From Actinomycetota bacterium (GTDB lineage: Bacteria > Actinomycetota > Acidimicrobiia > Acidimicrobiales > Ilumatobacteraceae), in NCBI GenBank assembly GCA_030645495.1, contig JAUSLV010000026.1:124001-188000 (forward strand): a stretch of 64,000 nt of DNA. Direction: 5' to 3'. The position numbers were made by a program, and so were the translations under genes. Each line of letters opens with the position of its first letter. The first letter of the stretch is position 1. Positions 16,088-25,243 of this stretch are shown here, in pieces. Under the pieces are notes generated by a model, which was given only the letters and a program-made list of their open reading frames with translations, was not told the DNA's origin and ran no database searches.

Positions 16088-17208
16088 GCACGTTCGCCGT
16101 CGTCACCGGCGGCGGCACGTCCGGCCATGTGCTGCCCGCCCTCGCCGTCGCCGAGGCGCTGGCGGCTGCCGGGCACCAGCGCAGCTCGATCCACTACGTG
16201 GGCACGCAGCGCGGCGTCGAGACGACCTTGGTGCCGCCCACCGGCTTTCCGCACACGTTCCTCGACGTGGTGGGGTTGCAGCGCAGTGTCTCATTGCGCA
16301 ACCTCGGTCGCAACCTCCTCCTGCCGGTCAAGCTCGTCGGCGCGCTGCGGGCCGCGAAGCGCCTGGTGCGCGACCTGCAGCCGAGCGTCGTGGTCAACCT
16401 CGGCGGGTACGGCAGTTTCCCGGCGACCTGGGCTGCGCGGCGGGCGAGGGTGCCCTACGTGGTGGTGTCGTACGACCGTCGCCCGGGGTTGGTGTCGACG
16501 CTGATGGCGAAGCGGGCGGCAGTGTGCGCGGTCGCGTTCGAGGGGTCGGCGCTCCCGCACGCCGAGCACACGGGTGCGCCGGTCCGCGGCGAACTCGTGA
16601 CGCTCGACCGGGCAGCGTCGCGGGCCGCGGCCCGCGACGAGCTCGGCCTGCCGGCCGATCGGTTCGTGGTGGGCGTGGTGTGCGGCTCGCTGGGCGCCGC
16701 CGCCGTCAACGCGACCGTGACCGCGATGGTGCAGCAGCTGTCGGCACGCGCCGATCTGGCGGTGTACCACGTCGTGGGTGATCGATTTCTCAGCGTCGCC
16801 GCGCCCGCTCGCGACGGCGCGTCGGGCATCCTGTACCGCGTGATCGGCTACGAGCAGCGAATGGCCCAGCTGTACGCGGCAGTCGACCTGATGGTCACCC
16901 GCGGTGGTGCCGGCACGATCGCCGAATTGGCCACGGTCGGTGTTCCGGCGATCATCGTGCCCTGGCCCGGCGCCGCCGAGAACCATCAGGTGGGCAACGC
17001 AGAGGTGCTCAGCGAGCGCGGTGCGGCCATCCTCATCGAGCAATCGGCGTTCACCGTGGAGCGGGTGACGGCAGAGGTGCAGCGCTTGGTGGCCGACCCG
17101 GCGGCGCTCGCGGTGATTGGTTCTGCAGCGTTCGCTGCAGGTGCAGCGCATCGCAGCGGCCGACTCGTGCACGTGATCGAGCGTGTCGCCGGAGGAGTGC
17201 AGCGATGA
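16084..17208 (+). CDS. murG: UDP-GlcNAc:lipid I transferase MurG
   Basis: 374 residues, GT-B fold. The N-terminal glycine loop GGGTSGHVLPALA (about 9-21), VVNLGGYGSFPA, and the C-terminal donor-binding MVTRGGAGTIAELATVGVPAIIVPWP and ENHQ segments are conserved. It converts lipid I to lipid II on the cytoplasmic membrane face. The usual SQG loop in the second domain reads CGSLGA here. ATGA overlaps couple it to ftsW upstream and murC downstream. Confidence 0.96.
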   Translation: MSTFAVVTGGGTSGHVLPALAVAEALAAAGHQRSSIHYVGTQRGVETTLVPPTGFPHTFLDVVGLQRSVSLRNLGRNLLLPVKLVGALRAAKRLVRDLQPSVVVNLGGYGSFPATWAARRARVPYVVVSYDRRPGLVSTLMAKRAAVCAVAFEGSALPHAEHTGAPVRGELVTLDRAASRAAARDELGLPADRFVVGVVCGSLGAAAVNATVTAMVQQLSARADLAVYHVVGDRFLSVAAPARDGASGILYRVIGYEQRMAQLYAAVDLMVTRGGAGTIAELATVGVPAIIVPWPGAAENHQVGNAEVLSERGAAILIEQSAFTVERVTAEVQRLVADPAALAVIGSAAFAAGAAHRSGRLVHVIERVAGGVQR

Positions 17209-18629
17209 ACGCCGCTCCCACGCCGCCGATCGACCTGTCCGCACCACGACGCCTGCACGTGGTGGGGGTCGGTGGCCCTGGTATGAGTGCGATCGCGATC
17301 GTGCTGGCGGAGATGGGCCACGAGGTCACCGGCAGCGACATTCGCGAGCGCAGCGTGCTCGATCGCGTTCGGGCAGCCGGCGTGGATGTGCACGTGGGCC
17401 ACTTGCGCGATCTGGTGCACGATCGTGACGCCATCACGTGGAGCACGGCGATCCCCGAACGGAACATCGAGCGTGACGAGGCCGACAAGGTGGGCGTGCT
17501 CTCGATGCACCGCTCGGGCATGCTTGCCGCGATCTGTGCGCGGGCGAAGTCGCTGGCGGTCGCCGGAACGCACGGCAAGACCTCCACCACTTCGATGCTG
17601 ATGCTGATCCTCGCCGAAGCCGGGTTGAAGCCCAGTTTCGTGATCGGCGGCGATGTTACCGACATGGGTACCGGCGCGCAGTGGACGGGCGGCGAGTGGT
17701 TGGTCGTCGAGGCCGACGAGAGCGACGGCACACACCTCCAGTTGCCGCTGTACGGCACGATCCTCACCAACGTGGAGGTCGATCATCTCGAGCACTACGG
17801 CTCGTTCGAGGCGATCGTGGACGGGTTCGACCGGTATCTCGCGCAGGTGAACGGTCCACGAGTGCTGTGCATCGATGACCCCACCACTGCGCTGCTGGCC
17901 GACCGACACGAGTGCATCACGTACGGCACCGATCCTGCCGCCGACTTCCGCGCTGTCGACGTGGCCGCCGGTGAGGGCTCGTTCAAGTTCGACGTCGAGC
18001 ACCGCGGTCGCCGGCTCGGCTCGGTCTCGTTGCCGCTGCGGGGTGTGCACAACGTCCGCAACGCCACGGCCGCCCTGGCGATGGCGGTCACGATCGGCGT
18101 GCCCTTCGAGGTCGCTGCCGCGGCGCTGGCCAAGTTCGGGGGCGTCGCGCGCCGGTTCGATGTACGTGGGGTGGATGGCGGGGCCACACTCGTCGACGAC
18201 TACGCGCACTTGCCGTCGGAGATCTCCGCGGTGTTGGCTGCGGCCCGCCAGAGTGGCGACGGGTGGCAGCGCGTGGTTGCCGTGTTCCAACCGAATCGGT
18301 TCAACCGGATCGTCAACATGTGGCCCGACTACCACTCGGCGTTCGTCGACGCCGACGTCGTCGTGCTCACCGAGATCTATGCCTCGGGCACCGCGCCGAT
18401 CCCCGGCGTCACCGGCAAGCTGCTGGTCAACGCCGTGCTCGACGCGCACCCGCGCCAACGGGTCGTCTGGATGCCCAAACGTTCCGATCTGGTGCAGTTC
18501 CTGGCTCACGAACTCGGCGAGGGGGATGTGTGCATCTCGATGGGCTGCGGCGACATCGCCGCGCTGCCCGACGAGGTGCAGGCGCTGCGGACCGAACTGC
18601 GCGCCGAGCGAAGGCTCCGCACGACGTGA
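17205..18629 (+). CDS. murC: UDP-N-acetylmuramate--L-alanine ligase MurC
   Basis: 474 residues. It has a Rossmann start VVGVGGPGMSAIA, ATP loop GTHGKTSTTSM (about 123-133), VEADESDG, DHLEHYGSFE and VDDYAHLPSEI. It starts the stem peptide by joining L-Ala to UDP-MurNAc. The middle of the first loop reads GGPGMS where GGIGMS is typical, which is a minor change. ATG overlaps murG by four bases and the stop overlaps the murB GTG. Confidence 0.96.
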   Translation: MNAAPTPPIDLSAPRRLHVVGVGGPGMSAIAIVLAEMGHEVTGSDIRERSVLDRVRAAGVDVHVGHLRDLVHDRDAITWSTAIPERNIERDEADKVGVLSMHRSGMLAAICARAKSLAVAGTHGKTSTTSMLMLILAEAGLKPSFVIGGDVTDMGTGAQWTGGEWLVVEADESDGTHLQLPLYGTILTNVEVDHLEHYGSFEAIVDGFDRYLAQVNGPRVLCIDDPTTALLADRHECITYGTDPAADFRAVDVAAGEGSFKFDVEHRGRRLGSVSLPLRGVHNVRNATAALAMAVTIGVPFEVAAAALAKFGGVARRFDVRGVDGGATLVDDYAHLPSEISAVLAAARQSGDGWQRVVAVFQPNRFNRIVNMWPDYHSAFVDADVVVLTEIYASGTAPIPGVTGKLLVNAVLDAHPRQRVVWMPKRSDLVQFLAHELGEGDVCISMGCGDIAALPDEVQALRTELRAERRLRTT

Positions 18630-19576
18630 AGCTCGACCGTGTGCAGCAGGAAGCGTTCGTGCGGCTGCAGCAGTTCGCCACGAGCGGCGAGCCGCTGGCG
18701 CCGTACACCACGTACAAACTCGGTGGAGCGGCAGCGGTGTTCGCCTCGCCGCGCAACGATGTCGAACTGGCGCTCGTCGCCGAGGTGGTTCGCGACACCG
18801 GGCTGCCCGTGCTCGTGTTGGGTCGCGGGTCGAACATGCTGGTGGCCGACACCGGCTACCGCGGCGTCGTGGTGTCGCTGGCAGCGATGAGCGAATGGCT
18901 CGAGTTCCACGACGACGTGGTGCACGCCGGCGCCGCCGTCGCGTTGCCGGTGCTGGCCCGTCGCTGTTCTGCAGCCGGATTGGTCGGGTTCGAGTGGGCC
19001 GTCGGCGTGCCCGGCTCGATCGGTGGCGCGGTGCGGATGAACGCCGGCGGTCATGGCAGCGACATGGCCGCATCACTCGTGGGCGTGCACCTCTACGACA
19101 TGCACCGTGCCGTCCGCGCCTGGGTGCCGGTGGCGAACCTCGAGTTGCGCTTCCGCGGATCCTCGCTGGCCGATCACCAGGTGGTGCTCGACGCACGGAT
19201 CCAGCTCGCCGTCGGCGATGTGGTGGCATCAGAGGCTTCCCTGGCAGAGATCGTGAGGTGGCGGCGCGAGCACCAGCCGGGCGGGCAGAATGCAGGTTCG
19301 GTGTTCGTCAATCCCATTCCCGGTGAGCTCCCGGCTGCCGTCCTCATCGATCAGCTGGGCCTGCGTGGCTTCCGCGTCGGCGGAGCCGTCGTCAGTGAGA
19401 AGCACGCGAACTTCATCCAGGCCGAGCCCGGTGCCACCGCCGCCGACGTGCGGGCCGTCATGCAGCACGTGCGCGCACTCGTGCGTGAGCAGGCAGGTTT
19501 CGACCTGCGCAGCGAGATCCGCCTGGTGGGCTTCGACGATGTCGCCGACGAACCTGCCGAGGGGGTGCGCTGGTGA
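18626..19576 (+). CDS. murB: UDP-N-acetylenolpyruvoylglucosamine reductase MurB
   Basis: 316 residues, FAD-dependent. The FAD-binding segment VLGRGSNMLVADTGYRG, GVPGSIGGAVRMNAGGHG and the C-terminal catalytic stretch with NAGSVFVNP and KHANFI are clear. The Ser of GSVF and a late Glu act in proton transfer in characterised enzymes. It reduces the enolpyruvyl group to lactyl, giving UDP-MurNAc. The GTG start overlaps the murC stop (GTGA); the longer upstream frame is a murC shadow. Confidence 0.95.
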   Translation: MKLDRVQQEAFVRLQQFATSGEPLAPYTTYKLGGAAAVFASPRNDVELALVAEVVRDTGLPVLVLGRGSNMLVADTGYRGVVVSLAAMSEWLEFHDDVVHAGAAVALPVLARRCSAAGLVGFEWAVGVPGSIGGAVRMNAGGHGSDMAASLVGVHLYDMHRAVRAWVPVANLELRFRGSSLADHQVVLDARIQLAVGDVVASEASLAEIVRWRREHQPGGQNAGSVFVNPIPGELPAAVLIDQLGLRGFRVGGAVVSEKHANFIQAEPGATAADVRAVMQHVRALVREQAGFDLRSEIRLVGFDDVADEPAEGVRW

Positions 19577-20778
19577 AGGAACCAGAGCTGCCGCGGCACG
19601 ACCAACTGCCCGAGCACGTGCTCGACGAGTTGCAGAACGCGTTCTCCGACCCGACGCCCGCGTACGACTTCGACGACCCGTCGATCGACCGCATGTTGGG
19701 GCTTGCCGACCCTCGCGACACGGGGGACGACACCGGCGACGACACCGGGGAAGTGATCGCCCCGGTGGCCGCCGACGAGCACATCACGCAAGAGGTGCCG
19801 GTGGTGAAGGCGAAGGGGGCGGGTCGAGGGTCGCCCCGGCGCACGATCGTGATCGCCGACAGCGAACTGCCCGACCTCGTGTACCTCGACGAGGAGAAGG
19901 AGAAGGAGTTCTACGAGCGGCGCGATGCCGTGGGTGGCGGCAGTCGTGAGCGCTCGACGATCGTGATCGAAGACCTCGACGACTTCGGCGTCATCGAGGC
20001 CGCGCCGGCGCGCACCTCGGGCGGCATCGATCCGCGCATCAAGGCTCGGCGCAACGCCGTTCGTAAGGCCGAGGGTCGCCGCCGCTTGATCATCCTCGGC
20101 GTGGCCTCGGGCATCGTGATCTCGCTGATCCTCGTGATCGCGACGTTCGCCTCGACGTTGTTCGACGTGCGTGAGGTGTACGTGCAGGGCGCGGTCTACA
20201 CCGATCAGGACGTGCTCGCGGAAGTGATCGCGAGCATGAAGGGCGAAGCCGTGCTGCTGGTCGACACGCATGCGGCCGAGCTGACGCTGGAAGCGGTGCC
20301 GTGGGTGGAGGCCGCCTCGGTGCGTACCGACTTCCCGCACTCGGTGTACATCGACATCCGCGAACGCCGGCCGGTCGCCGCGTTCCAGGGGTTCGACGGC
20401 CAGTTCCGCGTGATCGATGTGCAAGGCAGGGTGCTCGACGTCATCGCCGGCCTGCCCGTCGACTATGTGCAGATCACCGGTTCGAACCCCGACATCCCGC
20501 GTGGTGAGTTCGCCCCCGCCGCGTACGCGGCCGCAGCGCAGATGGTGCTGGCGTTGCCGACCGAGATCGCGACGATCACCACCTCGGTCGGGGTCGACAC
20601 CGCCACCGGCAGCCTGTCGATGGTGTTGAACGGCTCGGTCAGCGTGCGGTTGGGCGATCTCCGCGGCCTCGACGACAAGCTGGCGCGCTTGCTGGGCAGG
20701 GTGCGCGACGGGCTTGCCGGCACTTGTGAGCTGGATGTATCCACCGACGAGGTGGGCACGGTACCCTGCCCCTCGTGA
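19573..20778 (+). CDS. ftsQ: FtsQ/DivIB division protein with acidic tail
   Basis: 401 residues. An N-terminal cytoplasmic tail of about 170 residues is strongly acidic in its first 135 (DDTGDDTGE repeat at about 51-60, LDEEKEKEFYE near 105-115, IEDLDDFG), then turns basic just before one membrane helix (about 171-195). The POTRA domain follows (FDVREVYVQGAVYTDQDVL) and then the FtsQ beta domain (RERRPVAAFQG). FtsQ scaffolds FtsL-FtsB and helps recruit FtsW-FtsI. The tail is longer than in most homologues. GTG start overlaps murB by four bases. Confidence 0.92.
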   Translation: MKEPELPRHDQLPEHVLDELQNAFSDPTPAYDFDDPSIDRMLGLADPRDTGDDTGDDTGEVIAPVAADEHITQEVPVVKAKGAGRGSPRRTIVIADSELPDLVYLDEEKEKEFYERRDAVGGGSRERSTIVIEDLDDFGVIEAAPARTSGGIDPRIKARRNAVRKAEGRRRLIILGVASGIVISLILVIATFASTLFDVREVYVQGAVYTDQDVLAEVIASMKGEAVLLVDTHAAELTLEAVPWVEAASVRTDFPHSVYIDIRERRPVAAFQGFDGQFRVIDVQGRVLDVIAGLPVDYVQITGSNPDIPRGEFAPAAYAAAAQMVLALPTEIATITTSVGVDTATGSLSMVLNGSVSVRLGDLRGLDDKLARLLGRVRDGLAGTCELDVSTDEVGTVPCPS

Positions 20779-20794
20779 GTGCCCTCCACGTATC

Positions 20795-20877
20795 GGGGCG
20801 CCCCATTCGCTACGATCGAACCTCATAGGTGACTTTTTGATGCTTCTTTGTCCTATCTCTCCCCGGAGGTTCATCTG
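20795..20877 (+). promoter_or_regulatory. ftsZ promoter and leader with palindrome
   Basis: A perfect 10-bp palindrome GGGGCGCCCC (20795-20804) lies just upstream of a TACGAT -10 hexamer (20811-20816); no good -35 is visible. The leader is unusually pyrimidine- and AT-rich for this genome (ACTTTTTGATGCTTCTTTG region, 20833-20850) and ends with the strong ribosome site GGAGGT (20865-20870), 7 nt before ATG. This suggests ftsZ has its own promoter and high translation independent of the upstream operon. Confidence 0.5.
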
Positions 20878-22026
20878 ATGGCCGGCGCTCCGCAGAACTA
20901 TCTCGCCGTCATCAAGGTGATCGGTGTCGGCGGCGGCGGCGTCAACGCCGTGAACCGCATGATCGACGCGGGCCTCAAGGGTGTCGAGTTCGTCGCGGTC
21001 AACACCGACGCGCAGGCGCTGCTGATGAGCGACGCAGATGTCAAGCTCGACATCGGTCGCGACCTCACTCGCGGCCTCGGCGCAGGCAGCGATCCCGATG
21101 TCGGCCGCAACGCGGCCGAGACCCATCGCGACGAGATCGAAGAGATGATCAAGGGTGCCGACATGGTGTTCATCACCGCCGGCGAGGGCGGTGGCACCGG
21201 CACCGGCGCGGCCCCCGTGATCGCCGAGGTGGCGCGCAGTATGAACGCGCTCACCATCGGCGTGGTCACTCGCCCGTTCAGCTTCGAGGGTCGCCGCCGT
21301 GCGGTGCAGGCCGATGCGGGCGTGCAGCGCCTGAAAGAGAAGGTCGACACACTGATCGTCATTCCCAACGACCGCCTGCTCACGGTGGCCAACGAGAAGA
21401 CCAGCGTGCTCAACGCGTTCAAGATGGCCGACGAAGTGTTGCTGCAGGGCGTGTCGGGCATCACCAACCTGATCACCACTCCGGGCCTCATCAACACCGA
21501 CTTCGCCGACGTGAAGATGATCCTCAGCAGTGCCGGCTCGGCGTTGATGGGCATTGGTCAGGCCAGCGGCGAGAACCGGGCGATCACCGCCGCCAAGGCC
21601 GCGATCAGCAGTCCGCTGCTCGAGGCTGCCATCGACGGTGCCCGCGGCATCCTGCTCAACATCACCGGCCCGTCCAGCATGGGTCTGTTCGAGATGAACG
21701 CTGCAGCCGAGATCATCCACGGTGTCGCCCACCAAGACGCGAACATCATCTTCGGCACCGTCATCGACGACGAGATGGGTGACGAGGTCAAGGTCACCGT
21801 CATCGCCGCCGGGTTCGACCGGTGGGACGGCGGCTCCGGTGGCAGCTCGGCGAGCACCAGCACCACCACGTCGGCCACGAACACGGGTGCGCACGTGGCG
21901 GCTCGTCCGGCGATCAAGGCCGTGCCCGACTCGCGCGCGACGAGCAGCCTCAAGGATCTGTTCGCCGACGACAAGGTCGATCCGCTCGACGACGACGAAT
22001 TCGACGTGCCGTCCTTCCTGAAGTGA
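20878..22026 (+). CDS. ftsZ: Cell division GTPase FtsZ
   Basis: 382 residues. The tubulin signature [12 protein letters not shown] and the T7/synergy loop region with [11 protein letters not shown] are intact. A flexible Ser/Thr linker (about 315-345) leads to a conserved C-terminal tail ending DVPSFLK, the docking site for SepF or other anchors. FtsZ polymerises into the Z-ring. The ATG at 20878 was chosen for its GGAGGT ribosome site; an in-frame TTG at 20848 has none. ftsA is absent, as usual in actinobacteria, so SepF (23432) is the expected membrane tether. Confidence 0.98.
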   Translation: MAGAPQNYLAVIKVIGVGGGGVNAVNRMIDAGLKGVEFVAVNTDAQALLMSDADVKLDIGRDLTRGLGAGSDPDVGRNAAETHRDEIEEMIKGADMVFITAGEGGGTGTGAAPVIAEVARSMNALTIGVVTRPFSFEGRRRAVQADAGVQRLKEKVDTLIVIPNDRLLTVANEKTSVLNAFKMADEVLLQGVSGITNLITTPGLINTDFADVKMILSSAGSALMGIGQASGENRAITAAKAAISSPLLEAAIDGARGILLNITGPSSMGLFEMNAAAEIIHGVAHQDANIIFGTVIDDEMGDEVKVTVIAAGFDRWDGGSGGSSASTSTTTSATNTGAHVAARPAIKAVPDSRATSSLKDLFADDKVDPLDDDEFDVPSFLK

Positions 22027-22730
22027 TCCGTCCGGTCGACGCCGGGCCGGTCACTCGCCTGGCGGTCGATCTGGGCGACGAGATCGTCGAGATCCGTTGC
22101 AGCACGGTGCGCAACGGCGACTTCCACATCGAGGGTTCCCGCGCTGCGCTGTTGCACCGCCGCCAGGCGTTCGCAACGGGTACGTGGACGCAGCTCGACG
22201 AGGTGCACGGCACGAGCGTGCTCACGGTCTCGGCGCCCGGCGAGCACGACTTCGCGATCGGTGATGCACTGGTGACGCGCGCCCGCGGCGTGGTGCTGAG
22301 CGTGTGGGTGGGCGATTGTGCGCCGGTGGTGCTGGTCGGCGCCGACGGCACGCTGGCAGCCGTGCACGCCGGCTGGAAGGGTGCGCTGCACGGAGTACTC
22401 GCCGCGGCGGTGGCGGCGATGGGGCCGGCAGCCCGCCCTGTCACCGCCTACTTGGGACCGTGCATCCATGCCTGCTGTTACGAGTTCGGGGCTGCCGACC
22501 TCGAACGCTTCGAGCGGCGTTTCGGCACCGAGGTGTGCGCCACGACCTCGTGGGGATCGCCGGCCCTCGACATGCGAGCCGTGGTGCGCTGCGCGCTGCA
22601 CGAACTCGACGTCGAACTGCGCGACCTGTCGCTGTGCACAGGGTGCCGCGACGACCTGTACTTCTCACACCGGCGGCGCGCCCAGACGGGCCGTCAGGTG
22701 ATGACCGTGTGCAAGCGGAGCATCCGATGA
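22023..22730 (+). CDS. pgeF: PgeF-type peptidoglycan editing factor (YfiH/laccase-domain)
   Basis: 235 residues. The metal/active-site motifs of the YfiH family are present: [21 protein letters not shown] and [10 protein letters not shown]. Characterised relatives act as purine nucleoside phosphorylases or deaminases, or remove mis-incorporated residues from UDP-MurNAc precursors (PgeF). The C-terminal [14 protein letters not shown] is typical. The GTG start overlaps the ftsZ stop by four bases, so expression is tied to ftsZ, fitting a precursor-quality role. An older reading as a laccase is unlikely. Confidence 0.9.
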   Translation: MIRPVDAGPVTRLAVDLGDEIVEIRCSTVRNGDFHIEGSRAALLHRRQAFATGTWTQLDEVHGTSVLTVSAPGEHDFAIGDALVTRARGVVLSVWVGDCAPVVLVGADGTLAAVHAGWKGALHGVLAAAVAAMGPAARPVTAYLGPCIHACCYEFGAADLERFERRFGTEVCATTSWGSPALDMRAVVRCALHELDVELRDLSLCTGCRDDLYFSHRRRAQTGRQVMTVCKRSIR

Positions 22731-23404
22731 GCGCTGCTGGCGACGATCTCGACGCCATGGTGGCCGAACGCCTCGCTGCGGTGCGTGAGCGCATCGCCAA
22801 CGCCGGCGGTGTGGGCGTGAGCGTGTTGCCGGTCACGAAGCTGTTCAGCATCGATCACTGTCGGGCTGCGCACCGGGCCGGCTGCAGCGCGGTGGGCGAG
22901 AACTACGCGCAGGAAGTGGTCGCCAAGTTCGCCGGCGAGCGGCCACTGTTCGCGGTGCATTTCATCGGGCAGTTGCAAACGAACAAAGTGCGTCTGCTGG
23001 CTCCGCTGATCGACGTGTACGAGTCGGTGGACCGCGCGTCGCTGGTGGCCGAGCTGGCGAAGCGGGTGCCCGGCGCAGCAGTGCTGCTGCAGGTGGCCTG
23101 CGCCGACGAACCGGGCAAGGGCGGGTGCGCTCTGGCAGCCGTGCCGGCGTTGTTGGAGACGGCTGTGAGCGCGGGGCTCGACGTGCGCGGGCTGATGACC
23201 GTCGGCCCGACTGTCGGTGGCCCCGAGGCCGCACGCGCGGGTTTCCGCGCGGTGCGCTCACTCTGTGATCGCTTGCGCCTCGCGGTGTGCTCGATGGGGA
23301 TGACCGACGACCTCGAAGTTGGCGTGCAAGAGGGCTCCACGCAGGTGCGCGTCGGGAGCGCGCTGTTCGGAGAGCGTCCCGTTTCGGCGGGTTCGGTGCG
23401 GTAG
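22727..23404 (+). CDS. yggS: YggS-family pyridoxal phosphate homeostasis protein
   Basis: 225 residues, single TIM-barrel PLP-binding protein. The PLP lysine lies in LPVTKLF (about residue 33), followed by GENYAQE, HFIGQLQTNK, the glycine-rich GLMTVGP, and VCSMGMTDDLEVGVQEGSTQVRVGSALFG segments. Family members buffer free PLP and have no clear catalytic activity. It sits between pgeF and sepF as in many Gram-positive dcw clusters. ATGA overlap with pgeF. Confidence 0.93.
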   Translation: MSAAGDDLDAMVAERLAAVRERIANAGGVGVSVLPVTKLFSIDHCRAAHRAGCSAVGENYAQEVVAKFAGERPLFAVHFIGQLQTNKVRLLAPLIDVYESVDRASLVAELAKRVPGAAVLLQVACADEPGKGGCALAAVPALLETAVSAGLDVRGLMTVGPTVGGPEAARAGFRAVRSLCDRLRLAVCSMGMTDDLEVGVQEGSTQVRVGSALFGERPVSAGSVR

Positions 23405-23431
23405 CCTCGTTGGACGCAGGAGGGTCGGTGA

Positions 23432-24106
23432 ATGTCGATGTGGAAGAAGGCGATGGATTACTTGGGCCTCGGGCCTGACGATGCCTACGACGACTACGAC
23501 ATGGCGCCCGAACCCGAGCGTCCGATGCGGCAGGGCCGACCCCCGATGCGCGACGACATGGGCCGTCAGCAACGAGGAGGGTATCCGCCCGAGCGGTATC
23601 CGCCGGATCGCCAGCAGGGCGGCTACCCGCCCGAACGCCAGCAGGGTGGCTACTCGCAACAAGGTGGATATCAGGACTACGAGCCCGAGCCGCCCGTGCG
23701 CACCATGCCGTCGCGCCCCACGTTCCCCAGCACGCAGCCCGATGTCGCCATCCGCCGGCCAGTGCCCGCGTCCGACGACTCGAGTGTGCAGCCGCGGCCC
23801 AGTAATCCGCGGCCGTCGCCCCCCGTGGCCCGCATCGCGCCACCGTCGTCGGGCACCGATCCGTACACGGTGAAGCCTCGGCGGTTCGACTCCGCACAGG
23901 AAGTCGCCGACAAGTTCAAGGAAGGGCTGCCGGTGATCATGAACCTCGAGGCGGCCGATCGAGAGGTCGCCCGCCGGCTGATCGACTTCGCCAGCGGCCT
24001 GTGTTACGGCCTCGACGGCAGCATGGAGAAGGTGGCCACCGGCGTGTACCTGCTGAAGCCATTGCCACGTCACGGCGGGTATGACGACTCGGGCTACGGA
24101 GCCTGA
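23432..24106 (+). CDS. sepF: Cell division protein SepF
   Basis: 224 residues. The N-terminal amphipathic helix MSMWKKAMDYLGLG (membrane anchor) is followed by a disordered linker of about 120 residues with GGYPPER/QQGGY repeats, and then the SepF (DUF552) core at about 150-212 (RFDSAQEVADKFKEG, VIMNLEAADREVARRLIDFASG). SepF polymerises and tethers FtsZ to the membrane, replacing FtsA in actinobacteria. The ATG has an AGGAGGGT ribosome site; a TAGCCT -10 overlaps the yggS stop, giving a possible own promoter. Confidence 0.96.
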   Translation: MSMWKKAMDYLGLGPDDAYDDYDMAPEPERPMRQGRPPMRDDMGRQQRGGYPPERYPPDRQQGGYPPERQQGGYSQQGGYQDYEPEPPVRTMPSRPTFPSTQPDVAIRRPVPASDDSSVQPRPSNPRPSPPVARIAPPSSGTDPYTVKPRRFDSAQEVADKFKEGLPVIMNLEAADREVARRLIDFASGLCYGLDGSMEKVATGVYLLKPLPRHGGYDDSGYGA

Positions 24107-24156
24107 TCGCGGGGCCCGGCTGTCTCCACGGCCGCGAACCCCGTAACATCGACGGC

Positions 24157-25203
24157 ATGGATATTAGCGCCCAGACCATTCGCACCGCCGAGTTCACGAC
24201 GGTGAAGAAGGGCTACGACCCCGACGAGGTCGATGCCTTCCGAGACGAGGTCGCCGCCGCGTTCGAAACGGCGCAGAGTCAGGCGGCCGCGATGGAGTCG
24301 CGGGCGCGTGCCGCAGTGGCCAGGTTGCAGGAGGTATCGCAGCAGGCGGGCGTGGTCGCTCGCGAGGGTGGCACCCCTTCGGGTGGCGTCGTGGTCGCGC
24401 CGTCCAGCGGCGACACAGAGGTCATCAGCCGCACCCTGCTGCTCGCGCAACGCACGGCCGATTCCACCGTCGCCGAAGCGCGTGCCGAGGCCCAAGCAGT
24501 CACCAGCTCGGCTCGTGAAGAGGCCAGCAGAGTGGTCGACGATGCACGCGCGCTCACCACGAAGATGGTCGACGAGGCACGGGTCGAGGCCCGCCGCTCG
24601 AAGGAAGAAGAGCTCGCTCGCGCCGAGAACGAAGTGCAGGCCCTGCTCGCCCGTCGCGACTTCCTGCTGGCCGACGTCGATCAGCTCGAGCAATACATCC
24701 AAGCGCAGCGCGAGCGCCTGCGCGAGACGGCCGTCGAGCTGCACGACATCGTCGATCGTGTGCCGGGTGGCCTCGGCGACATGCGGCGTCCGCTGATGTC
24801 GGCCTCGGCCGAACCAGAAGCTTCCAGCGTCGCGCACACCGCCGAGGTGGCGGCGACGCCCGCGCCGCAGCCCGTGGCCGTCGTCGCTCCGTCTCCGTCT
24901 CCGGCGCCCGTGCCCGAGCCGTTCGAGCCGTTCGTGATCACCCCGGTCGACGCCGACGCCGAGGACGACGATCCGATGTCGCTGTTCGCCACTTCGGCGC
25001 CCGCGCCGCGAGCATTCCCCGAGGTGCAGCGCGACGATCCTTGGAGTGGGTTCGACGCGGAGTCGGTGCCCACCGGGCAGGTGCCGATCACCACCGCTGT
25101 ACCGCGTGCCTACGCCGATGAAGTCACCGCCGAGGTGCCGATCACGAAGCCGAAGGCCACTCCCAACGATCCGTTCCGCATCGGCGGCGACGAGCTGCGC
25201 TGA
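24157..25203 (+). CDS. DivIVA/Wag31-type polar growth and division protein
   Basis: 348 residues. The N-terminal DivIVA domain (FTTVKKGYDPDEVDAFRDEV, about 13-32) binds curved membrane. Coiled coil spans about 33-65 and 88-190, and the C-terminal third (195-348) is disordered and rich in Pro, Ala and acidic residues, ending in FRIGGDELR. It probably recruits cell-wall synthesis to poles or septum. The repeated EVPITKP/QVPITTA segments near the end are unexplained. The ATG lies 7 nt after TAACAT (24144-24149), so the mRNA is likely leaderless and separate from sepF. Confidence 0.88.
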   Translation: MDISAQTIRTAEFTTVKKGYDPDEVDAFRDEVAAAFETAQSQAAAMESRARAAVARLQEVSQQAGVVAREGGTPSGGVVVAPSSGDTEVISRTLLLAQRTADSTVAEARAEAQAVTSSAREEASRVVDDARALTTKMVDEARVEARRSKEEELARAENEVQALLARRDFLLADVDQLEQYIQAQRERLRETAVELHDIVDRVPGGLGDMRRPLMSASAEPEASSVAHTAEVAATPAPQPVAVVAPSPSPAPVPEPFEPFVITPVDADAEDDDPMSLFATSAPAPRAFPEVQRDDPWSGFDAESVPTGQVPITTAVPRAYADEVTAEVPITKPKATPNDPFRIGGDELR

Positions 25204-25243
25204 AACTGCAGCAATCGAGCAGTGCCCCGGGCGCTAAGCTCTT

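Noticed and set aside
19351-21894. 847-codon open frame on the minus strand
   Set aside because: It lies antisense to murB, ftsQ and ftsZ and has the His/Asp/Arg-rich composition of a high-GC antisense frame, with no family motif. The same applies to long frames opposite 1788-4073, 16986-19229, 25354-27687 and 30691-33114.
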